Positions 31,997 to 38,387 of a stretch of DNA of 64,000 nt are shown here, in pieces; the stretch's first letter is position 1, and the number at the start of each line of letters is the position of its first letter. The stretch lies in the NCBI RefSeq assembly GCF_900109175.1, contig NZ_FNZE01000009.1, forward strand, positions 62,001 through 126,000. The letters are read 5' to 3'. A program made the translations under genes and the position numbers. The stretch is from Pseudomonas linyingensis (lineage in GTDB: Bacteria; Pseudomonadota; Gammaproteobacteria; Pseudomonadales; Pseudomonadaceae). Below the pieces are notes generated by a model, which saw only the letters and a list, made by a program, of their open reading frames with translations, searched no databases and was not told where the DNA came from.

Positions 31997-32820
31997 GCTA
32001 CGGCTTTGCGGTATCCAACGACCTTGGACGCAAGGTGATCGACGAGACGCACAGCCTGCACGTTGTAGTGCCGGCAACGGTCACCAAGGAGCACCTGCAG
32101 TTCAGCGAACCCTACGGCGTCGGTTGGCGCTGGTACGAGCGCGTCGGCGTGCGGATCACCTACGTTCGCCCCTACAAGGGGCTCGAGCCGCCGATGGTCT
32201 TCATGCGGGGCAACGGCTCGCACCCGTCGACCTACGCGAGCGACTGGACACGTAACATTGGCCCGTCCTGGTACAACGAGCTGCGCTACCAACACCTTGG
32301 CGGCCCCGGGCGCTGGACCGGCGCATTTATCGGCGCCGTCATGTACACCGGCTTCAGCTATAGCGCTACTCCTCCAGCAAAACAGTATTCCGGCTGGGAT
32401 CTGCGCAGCTACTTCATGGTCGCCGGCACGGCGGTGGATCCAGGTCCGGACGGCTACGGCACTGTCGTCTACGATGCGGCCGGCCGGGTGGTGTTCAACT
32501 CCAACGACAACTTCGTCGAGGTCACCGGCTACAGCAACGACTGGCAGTACCGTGGGCGCAACGAGTACGGGGCCGAGTACATCGAGCTATGGGAGAACCC
32601 TGGCGTAGTGGTGCCGTCGGCGAGCGGGCACTGGGTTTCCCTGCTGCCCTTTGGGCGGTACCGGCGCTACAACGGCGAGACGGCCACCGTGTTCCCGAGC
32701 AACGTGACGCGCAGCTACTCGCCTCATGTCTGCGTGATCGGCGGGCGCTCCGGAAGCCCCTTTCATCTGCCGCTGCTGACCGTCAAGACTAAGCTTCCGC
32801 TCAGCTACACCTACCCCTGA
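31993..32820 (+). CDS. Hypothetical tail protein, 275 aa
   Basis: A Tyr/Trp/Gly-rich, beta-rich protein (SYGFAVSNDLGRKVIDETHSLHVV...). FNSNDNFVEVTGYSNDWQY is typical of fibre-associated beta domains. It is coupled to the 94-residue gene before it, and both are probably fibre or adhesion components. Confidence 0.6.
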   Translation: MSYGFAVSNDLGRKVIDETHSLHVVVPATVTKEHLQFSEPYGVGWRWYERVGVRITYVRPYKGLEPPMVFMRGNGSHPSTYASDWTRNIGPSWYNELRYQHLGGPGRWTGAFIGAVMYTGFSYSATPPAKQYSGWDLRSYFMVAGTAVDPGPDGYGTVVYDAAGRVVFNSNDNFVEVTGYSNDWQYRGRNEYGAEYIELWENPGVVVPSASGHWVSLLPFGRYRRYNGETATVFPSNVTRSYSPHVCVIGGRSGSPFHLPLLTVKTKLPLSYTYP

Positions 32821-32846
32821 TGCGGCGGTAAACTGAACCCCTATCC

Positions 32847-32860
32847 TTGTCGGGAGACAA
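32847..32860 (+). promoter_or_regulatory. GGGA-loop hairpin covering a ribosome binding site
   Basis: TTGTC-GGGA-GACAA forms a 5-bp stem whose loop and 3' arm contain GGGAG, the binding site for the ATG at 32863. The 19-mer TTGTCGGGAGACAACGATG is repeated exactly at 38372. Confidence 0.65.
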
Positions 32861-32862
32861 CG

Positions 32863-33339
32863 ATGCCACAGCCCAACGAAAGGGCCTTCCTGCAGCATAT
32901 GCTGCAAGGGCAGGCCGCCCCCATCCTGTTCTGCGAATCCCTGTTTCGCATCTCGCAAACCCTCGATGACCTCATCGACGGCGACAAGCCGGTGACCGGC
33001 AATGCCGTGTATCGCGCCTTCTGGGAGGCGCTGATCGACCTGCCAGGCAATCCCTTCTATCGCCAGCACGAGAGTGTTCTGCGCCCGCTGATGGCCGCTG
33101 CACTGCAGGACTGGCGCGACAGCGTGACCCTCGAGCGTACGGGCGACCATCACGGACGCACCCTGGCCTTCGTCCTGCGCGACCAGCTCACCAGTCTGGT
33201 GGTCCAGTGCGCCGGCATCGTCGGCGGTTTCGACTGGATGCAGCAGGTGTCGGCCGAAATCCGTCGGCACTTCCACGAGGACGCCCTGGATGACTACCTG
33301 GGCGAGTTCAAGACCGGAGCCGAGGAGGTGCAAGCATGA
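32863..33339 (+). CDS. Hypothetical virion-region protein, 158 aa
   Basis: A helical protein (MPQPNERAFLQHMLQGQAAPILFCESLFRISQTLDDLIDG...), first of a block of likely internal virion genes. The ribosome binding site is inside the hairpin at 32847. The stop overlaps the next start. No family is recognised. Confidence 0.6.
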   Translation: MPQPNERAFLQHMLQGQAAPILFCESLFRISQTLDDLIDGDKPVTGNAVYRAFWEALIDLPGNPFYRQHESVLRPLMAAALQDWRDSVTLERTGDHHGRTLAFVLRDQLTSLVVQCAGIVGGFDWMQQVSAEIRRHFHEDALDDYLGEFKTGAEEVQA

Positions 33340-34034
33340 GCGGCGGCGGCGGGGATAGCGACAACACGGTCAAGGACACGCCCGAGCAGCGCTACGCGGC
33401 GCAGGTTGCGGCGGAGAAATGGAACTTCGCCCAGTCCACCCTGGCGCCGCTCGAAAACGAGTACATGGCGCGCGTCGAGGACATGGACTCCGAGGGCCGC
33501 AAGAGCTATGTCCGCGGCGTGGCCAGCCAGGCGTCACAGGCGCAGCTGGGCAACGGCTTGGCCGAGGTCGGCAGCCAGCTCGGCCAGGGCGGCATCAACC
33601 CCAACAGCGGGCGCTGGAACGGCACTCAGGCCGACTATGCCGAGGGCGTGGCGCAGGCTGGCGGCGAAACCATGGGGCGAGCCCAGTTCCAGAATGCCAG
33701 CGAGCAAGTGCGCGGGCTGCAGAACATCGTCGCCATCGGCTCCGGGCAAGAGGGGCGAGCGCAGGCCGGGCTCGGGCAGATTGCCGCGCAGTCGGCCTCC
33801 GATGCGCGCGGTGACGCCACCAACAGCTTCAACCGGCGCAGTGCCAACCTGCAGCTGCTGGGCGCGGTGGGCGGCGCGGCAGCCAGCTATGGGTTGAGCG
33901 TAGGAGCGAATGGCGGATTCACCGGCGGTGCCGTCGACAACGCGCTGGGTGCCGGATATGCCAAAGCGACAGGCTCCTTCGATACCAACTACGGCACGGC
34001 TGCACCGCTGAGCTGGCAACTGGGGATCAAGTAA
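33336..34034 (+). CDS. Gly/Ala/Gln-rich internal virion protein candidate, 232 aa
   Basis: A low-complexity, Gln/Ala/Gly-rich protein (EGVAQAGGETMGRAQFQNASEQVRG) with a glycine-rich hydrophobic stretch near residues 165-185 (LLGAVGGAAASYGLSVGANGG), able to enter membranes. This fits ejection proteins of podoviruses. ATGA overlap with the previous gene; the stop overlaps the next (TAATG). Confidence 0.6.
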   Translation: MSGGGGDSDNTVKDTPEQRYAAQVAAEKWNFAQSTLAPLENEYMARVEDMDSEGRKSYVRGVASQASQAQLGNGLAEVGSQLGQGGINPNSGRWNGTQADYAEGVAQAGGETMGRAQFQNASEQVRGLQNIVAIGSGQEGRAQAGLGQIAAQSASDARGDATNSFNRRSANLQLLGAVGGAAASYGLSVGANGGFTGGAVDNALGAGYAKATGSFDTNYGTAAPLSWQLGIK

Positions 34035-34459
34035 TGGCGTTCTACATCAACCCGAATGCGGCATTTTCCGGTGACCAGGGCGCTTCCACGGTGCTCGGTC
34101 AGCTCTATCGCGCGCAGTGGGACGACTGGAAACTGCGCTTCCAGCCCTACATCAACCAGCTGGCGAACCTGGCAGACGATCCGGACTATGCGGCGGGGCA
34201 GGGGGCCAATGCCGCGGCGGCCGTCGGTACCAGCTACACCAACACCGCACTGGGCCTGCAGCAGCAGCGCGCTGGGCTGGGCGTCAGCCTAACTCCGGCG
34301 CAGCAGCAGGCCGAGGACCGCAAGCTGGCACTCGGCCGCACCGCCGATTCCGCCGGCGCCTACAACCAGGCCAAGATTTCCGCCCGCGACCTGCAAGACC
34401 AAGTCCTCGCCGGCGGCATGGGCCTGTCCAACATGCCATCTACCGGACAGCAGGGGTAA
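34034..34459 (+). CDS. Hypothetical internal virion protein, 141 aa
   Basis: A Gln/Ala-rich protein (MAFYINPNAAFSGDQGASTVLGQLYRAQ..). It follows and is coupled to the preceding gene. Composition suits an internal or ejected virion protein. No family is recognised. Confidence 0.55.
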   Translation: MAFYINPNAAFSGDQGASTVLGQLYRAQWDDWKLRFQPYINQLANLADDPDYAAGQGANAAAAVGTSYTNTALGLQQQRAGLGVSLTPAQQQAEDRKLALGRTADSAGAYNQAKISARDLQDQVLAGGMGLSNMPSTGQQG

Positions 34460-34464
34460 TCGCC

Positions 34465-34716
34465 ATGTCCTATGGACTTCTCGGTCTCAAGAACCAGATG
34501 GAAGGCCAGGCCATCCAGGGCCTGCAGGATCTTTCCCAGCAGCAACAGCAGAACAAGGCGCTGGAGGAGCAGATGGAGCAGCAGCAGAAATCGCAGCGCA
34601 AGCAGTCGCAGGTAGGCATGGCCACCTCTGGCGCGATGCTAGGCGCCACAGTCGGCGGCCCTGTAGGCGCTGTTGTCGGTGGCGTCGCAGGCCTGTTGGC
34701 CGGCTCCTTCATGTAA
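34465..34716 (+). CDS. Small glutamine-rich protein with glycine-zipper membrane segment, 83 aa
   Basis: A Gln-rich coiled coil (about 10-45) is followed by GATVGGPVGAVVGGVAGLLAG (about 60-80; a glycine-zipper-type hydrophobic segment). The two-part layout suggests membrane insertion during DNA ejection. It starts 5 bases after the previous stop. Confidence 0.6.
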   Translation: MSYGLLGLKNQMEGQAIQGLQDLSQQQQQNKALEEQMEQQQKSQRKQSQVGMATSGAMLGATVGGPVGAVVGGVAGLLAGSFM

Positions 34717-34739
34717 CAGGGCCTTCGGCCACACGCATA

Positions 34740-34753
34740 TTGCCGGGAGGCAA
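34740..34753 (+). promoter_or_regulatory. GGGA-loop hairpin covering a ribosome binding site (covariant copy)
   Basis: TTGCC-GGGA-GGCAA differs from the copies at 32847 and 38372 by T-to-C and A-to-G at paired positions, so the stem is kept. The start codon at 34755 follows after one base. Confidence 0.65.
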
Positions 34754-34754
34754 C

Positions 34755-36269
34755 ATGGCAGGATTAGACACGCGCGGCGTGATGGATGGGTTCGCCCAGG
34801 GCTTCGGCCTGGTGGACGGTTACCTCAACCGGCAGGCTGCGCAGCAGCGCTCCGATCAGCAGATGGCGATGCAGGAGCGCGGGCTGCAGATGCGCGAGCA
34901 GGAGTTTTCCGCGCAGCAGGAGCAGCACCAGCAGCAGCGGGATCAGCAGATGATTGGCCAGTTCTACACCGGCTGGGCCAGCGGCATCGAGGCGCCGATT
35001 TCCGAGGAGCTGGCCGGCGCCTTCGAGCGCAACAAGATGGCCGACCCGCGGCACCTGTTCAATCCGCGGACCGAGCAGGCCGTCGAGTACGCCAACAAGC
35101 TGTCCAGTGGCGAGGGCAGCCTGTTCAGCCCGGAAACCGTCGAGCGCATGAACGACTTTTATGCGCCGCGCGTGAGTCGAGGCCAGGGCGGAAAGAAGCG
35201 CCTGGCCGGCATGTACCCCGGGCAGCGCGAGGGCACCCTGGTGTTCGAGCTGGAGGTCGAAGACGAGCAGGGCGGCAAGCGCCTGGTGCCGATGACCAAG
35301 AATCGCGGCATCGCTGGCGAGGACGACGAGGTCGCTCAGTACGACATCGAGCAGGCCATCGGCCCGGTGATGGGCGCCAAGTCGCTGTACCAGGCGCTCG
35401 GCCAGAGCCGCGAGAAAATGCTCGGCTACCTGCGTGCCTCTGGCTACCTCGCCAAGGATGCCGAGAAGTGGGAGCAGGTCGATGGGCCGGATGGCTCGAT
35501 CCTGCAGCGGAACACTGCCACCGGCGAGATGAAAAGCGTTATCGGCCGCCCGCGCGTAGCTGGCAATGGTGGCGCTGGCGGCGGCCTGACGTCGCAACAG
35601 AAGAACTACCACTTCCTCCGCGACGAGATGGACTACCCGGAAGACAAGGCTTTTCAGGCGTCCTTTGGCGGCACGGGGGCGGTGAACGGCCGTGTCTCGG
35701 ATGGCGCGAAGATGGGGCTTCAGCTGCTGAATGCCCAGATCAAAGAGGTCGATGCGAGGCTGAACGGGAAAGGCGCCCTGGCCATGGAGGAAGACGAGCT
35801 CGCAGCGCTCAGGCAGGAGCGCGCCGACCTGACCGCGCAGCGCAGCTCGCTGGCCGAAAGCCTCGGGCTGGCCGGTGTGCCGCAGAAAAAGGCCGGCAGC
35901 GAACCCGCTCCGCAGCCGCAACAGCCGACCGCCCAGCAGTCGCAGCGGGACGCGCCTACCGATCCGCGCCGACAGGCAGCTGACGACATCCTTGCCAGTG
36001 TCCTCGGAGGCGGTGCAGCGCCGAGCCCGGCCGAAGCGCGCCAGGATCAGCAGCCAAGGCAGGCTGTACCTGACCCGGCCAGCGGTCTGCTCAGCTGGGA
36101 GCAGCAAATGCAGGCAGCGATGCAGGAGCAACAGCGCAGGCAGCTTGCCTACGAAGAGGCCCGCCGGTATCAGCCGGTGACGCGCACAGGGCTGCAGCTG
36201 CCGGCGCAAATGCAAGGTCCGCAGCCCTGGCAGGGTGTTGGGCTTGATCCGAACCTTGTGCCGCGATAG
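34755..36269 (+). CDS. Internal virion/ejection protein candidate, 504 aa
   Basis: I chose the ATG at 34755 rather than an upstream TTG because the GGGAGG binding site lies directly ahead. The protein has a Gln-rich coiled coil (about 25-65, QQRSDQQMAMQERGLQMREQ), a mixed central region, and a Pro/Gln-rich disordered C-terminal third. This resembles podovirus ejection proteins encoded before a giant last gene. It is followed by the immI-like insertion. Confidence 0.6.
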   Translation: MAGLDTRGVMDGFAQGFGLVDGYLNRQAAQQRSDQQMAMQERGLQMREQEFSAQQEQHQQQRDQQMIGQFYTGWASGIEAPISEELAGAFERNKMADPRHLFNPRTEQAVEYANKLSSGEGSLFSPETVERMNDFYAPRVSRGQGGKKRLAGMYPGQREGTLVFELEVEDEQGGKRLVPMTKNRGIAGEDDEVAQYDIEQAIGPVMGAKSLYQALGQSREKMLGYLRASGYLAKDAEKWEQVDGPDGSILQRNTATGEMKSVIGRPRVAGNGGAGGGLTSQQKNYHFLRDEMDYPEDKAFQASFGGTGAVNGRVSDGAKMGLQLLNAQIKEVDARLNGKGALAMEEDELAALRQERADLTAQRSSLAESLGLAGVPQKKAGSEPAPQPQQPTAQQSQRDAPTDPRRQAADDILASVLGGGAAPSPAEARQDQQPRQAVPDPASGLLSWEQQMQAAMQEQQRRQLAYEEARRYQPVTRTGLQLPAQMQGPQPWQGVGLDPNLVPR

Positions 36270-36366
36270 GCGACCAGGGAGGCGTGTGGCGACGGCTGGC
36301 TGCGCGATGGCCAGCCGCCGCTGCAGTTGGTAGGCTCTGGACGACTTCAAGAGAAAAGGGATTTAC

Positions 36367-36645
36367 ATGAACATTGAAGAAGCCATTGAATTCACGCTGT
36401 ACGCAATCTTCGGGATAGTCCTATTTATTTTCGGATACCCGTTGTTTATTGGTGCTTTTGCAGGATACGGCGCGCGCTGGGTTGCAGATGGCAGGCCGGA
36501 GATAAGTTCTGGTGCGGCTGTCGTTATTGGATGGGTAGTTGGTCTGGCCGTGGCGTTCGCCACGCTTAAACTTGGTCTCTTTCTCGGACTTCATTGGGAG
36601 TTCGGCGGCGGCGATGGATGTACTGGCGCCAAATACCAGTGCTGA
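36367..36645 (+). CDS. Small membrane protein, AT-rich, 92 aa
   Basis: Two or three hydrophobic segments are visible: about 10-38 (LYAIFGIVLFIFGYPLFIGAFAG in part) and about 48-75. Base composition is lower in GC than in the virion genes. It sits between the ejection-protein gene and the immI-like switch and has its own terminator, so it is probably an accessory (moron) gene. Possible superinfection-exclusion factor by location, as in P22 sieA near immI. Confidence 0.6.
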   Translation: MNIEEAIEFTLYAIFGIVLFIFGYPLFIGAFAGYGARWVADGRPEISSGAAVVIGWVVGLAVAFATLKLGLFLGLHWEFGGGDGCTGAKYQC

Positions 36646-36659
36646 TCCCGTGAAACAAC

Positions 36660-36682
36660 AAGGCCCGCGCAATGCGGGCCTT
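36660..36682. terminator. Bidirectional terminator
   Basis: AAGGCCCGC (36660-36668) pairs with GCGGGCCTT (36674-36682). It separates the convergent membrane-protein gene and the Mnt-like gene. Confidence 0.85.
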
Positions 36683-36692
36683 CGTTCTTGGG

Positions 36693-37088
36693 TCATGGCT
36701 GCGCGGCGTTTCGCTTCAGCATCGCCACCTGCTGCATCTTCTTCATCCTGAGCACCTCGACCTCGGCGATCCGTGCGGACAGCTCGTCTGCCTGGCGGAT
36801 CAGGCGAAACCGCTCCTCGTCCGTTTCCGCCTGCACGATCTGCTTCTGGATGATGCTCAGCTCGTAGGTCAGGTGGTAGCTCTGCACGCTCAGGTCGGTC
36901 AGCTCGCGCTCCAGCTCCGCCGGCCTGGCTGCCTCGATGGCGTCCATGGTGCGCGGGATGAGGCTTTCTTCCAGGCGCGCGACGATCTCGGCCGTCAGGG
37001 AGCGGTGGTTTTCTTTGGCGACCGCCTCTAGCCGGGCTTTCAGGTCAGCCGGCATGCGGAAGTTCACTTGTAGGTCGATTTTGCTCAT
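36693..37088 (-). CDS. Mnt-like ribbon-helix-helix repressor
   Basis: A 131-residue protein. The N-terminal Arc/Mnt-type domain (SKIDLQVNFRMPADLKARLEAVAKENHRSLTAEIVARLEESL) is followed by a long helical tail (about 55-125) suited to oligomerisation, as in Mnt. It is transcribed away from the Arc-like/antirepressor pair, and three AGCA-N3-TGCT sites lie in between. It probably keeps the antirepressor silent in the lysogen. Confidence 0.85.
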   Translation of the reverse strand: MSKIDLQVNFRMPADLKARLEAVAKENHRSLTAEIVARLEESLIPRTMDAIEAARPAELERELTDLSVQSYHLTYELSIIQKQIVQAETDEERFRLIRQADELSARIAEVEVLRMKKMQQVAMLKRNAAQP

Positions 37089-37102
37089 GGCGTAGATTCT
37101 GT

Positions 37103-37167
37103 AGCACATTGCTATAGACGGCAACAAAGCAGAATGCTTTAATCTGCTCACGACCAAGCAAAATGCT
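37103..37167. promoter_or_regulatory. Three palindromic operators of the immI-like switch
   Basis: AGCACATTGCT (37103-37113), AGCAGAATGCT (37128-37138) and AGCAAAATGCT (37157-37167) all fit AGCA-N3-TGCT. Centres are 25 and 29 bases apart. They fill the divergent promoter region between the two RHH genes. Confidence 0.75.
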
Positions 37168-37183
37168 ATACAAGGAGGTCGAG

Positions 37184-37348
37184 GTGAGCAGGAAAGACCC
37201 GCAGGTGAACATGAGGATTCCGGCTGATCTGCTGGACTACCTCGCCAAGACGGCAGAGGCGAACCACCGCAGCCGCACGGCAGAAGTGATTTACAGGCTT
37301 GAGCAATCGAGGATTCAGGATGAACAGGGCAAGCAGGCAAGCGCCTGA
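37184..37348 (+). CDS. Arc-like ribbon-helix-helix repressor
   Basis: A 54-residue protein (VSRKDPQVNMRIPADLLDYLAKTAEANHRSRTAEVIYRL divided as strand-helix-helix), nearly the size of P22 Arc (53). I chose GTG 37184 because AAGGAGG lies just ahead; the ATG at 37163 falls inside the third operator. It precedes the antirepressor, as arc precedes ant in P22. Confidence 0.8.
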   Translation: MSRKDPQVNMRIPADLLDYLAKTAEANHRSRTAEVIYRLEQSRIQDEQGKQASA

Positions 37349-37421
37349 AATGAAGAAGCCCCGGCGAGGTGAGAGTCGCCAGGGCTTCGATAACGAGATC
37401 ACCGAACAGGAAATCAACGTC

Positions 37422-38285
37422 ATGAACAAGAATACCACCGAACCAGCCCAAGTCATCCCCTTCCAGTTCGAGGCCAGCGAGGTCCGCACCCTGCTGATCG
37501 ATGATCAGCCGTGGTTCTGCGCCGCCGATGTGTGTGCCGTTCTTGGCTACGCGAACAGCCGCAAAGCCATCACCGATAACTGTCGTGCATCTGGTGTAAC
37601 TGCCAGTGACATCAGGTCAGGAGGCCAGAAGCGTAGCGTCACCTTCATCAGCGAGGGCAATCTCTACCGCCTGATCATCAAGAGCCGGAAGGAAGAGGCC
37701 CAGCGCTTCGAGGCCTGGGTGTGCGACGAGGTTCTCCCGGCGATCCGCAAACACGGCCGCTACGTCGACGGGGCTGGCAAGCTGGACACGCTGCTCGGCT
37801 CTACCATCGGCACCAACGGCTTCAACATGCTGGGCTCTGTCATCAAGGGCAAGGTCGCCATGCTGCCCAAGGAAGCGCGCCGCCGGGCGACGATGAAAAT
37901 CTGGTCGCAGACGCACACTGCCTTCGGCGTGCGCTCCGCCCAGGACATTCCAGCCGACCAGCTCGACGCCGCGCGCAACTTCGTCGCCGCCTACGCACTG
38001 GAAGGCGATTGGCTGCCGAAAGCGAAGGAGGAGGCCGGCGTCTTCATGATCGACCATGATCTCTACCGGGTCTGGTTCATCTGCCGGCACTTCGACGTGC
38101 TGAACAGCGTGCAGCGGCAGGCGGGGCTTTGCCGGCTCCTGTCCGGCCTTGGCTCTCGCCTCGGCGCCGAGATGATCGACCACTTCAGGGATGGCGGAGC
38201 CGCCGTTCACGTCCTGCTCAATAAATACGGCCCGGCGATGAACGAGGCGGCCGACCGCCTTGGCCTGAACCGCAGCACGCACTGA
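37422..38285 (+). CDS. Antirepressor (BRO-N domain)
   Basis: A 287-residue protein. The BRO-N domain (about 12-115) shows PWFCAADVCAVLGYANSRKAI, ISEGNLYRLIIKSRKEEAQRFEAWVCDEVLPAIRKHG in separated conserved blocks. The C-terminal half probably binds the repressor or oligomerises. In P22, Ant inactivates C2 repressor; here the likely partner is the CI-like protein at 6360-7058. The RHH genes upstream should control it. Confidence 0.88.
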   Translation: MNKNTTEPAQVIPFQFEASEVRTLLIDDQPWFCAADVCAVLGYANSRKAITDNCRASGVTASDIRSGGQKRSVTFISEGNLYRLIIKSRKEEAQRFEAWVCDEVLPAIRKHGRYVDGAGKLDTLLGSTIGTNGFNMLGSVIKGKVAMLPKEARRRATMKIWSQTHTAFGVRSAQDIPADQLDAARNFVAAYALEGDWLPKAKEEAGVFMIDHDLYRVWFICRHFDVLNSVQRQAGLCRLLSGLGSRLGAEMIDHFRDGGAAVHVLLNKYGPAMNEAADRLGLNRSTH

Positions 38286-38329
38286 GCGCCGAAGCCGCCA
38301 TAGCCCGCGGCTTGCCGTAACATGTCCAG

Positions 38330-38358
38330 ACGGGCAGGCCAGAACGCCTGCCCGTTTT
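38330..38358 (+). terminator. Terminator after the antirepressor gene
   Basis: ACGGGCAGGC (38330-38339) pairs with GCCTGCCCGT (38346-38355), followed by TTT. It isolates the immI-like unit from the last virion gene, which must be reached by antitermination or another promoter. Confidence 0.88.
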
Positions 38359-38371
38359 GCTTTCAAGATCA

Positions 38372-38385
38372 TTGTCGGGAGACAA
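38372..38385 (+). promoter_or_regulatory. GGGA-loop hairpin covering the ribosome binding site of the giant gene
   Basis: TTGTC-GGGA-GACAA, identical to 32847-32860, with ATG two bases after the 3' arm. It should control translation of the 2,016-residue protein. Confidence 0.65.
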
Positions 38386-38387
38386 CG

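Noticed and set aside
22281-33339. Diversity-generating retroelement, expected by analogy with BPP-1-like phages
   Set aside because: No reverse transcriptase gene and no template/variable repeat pair could be seen in the tail region or elsewhere in the window.
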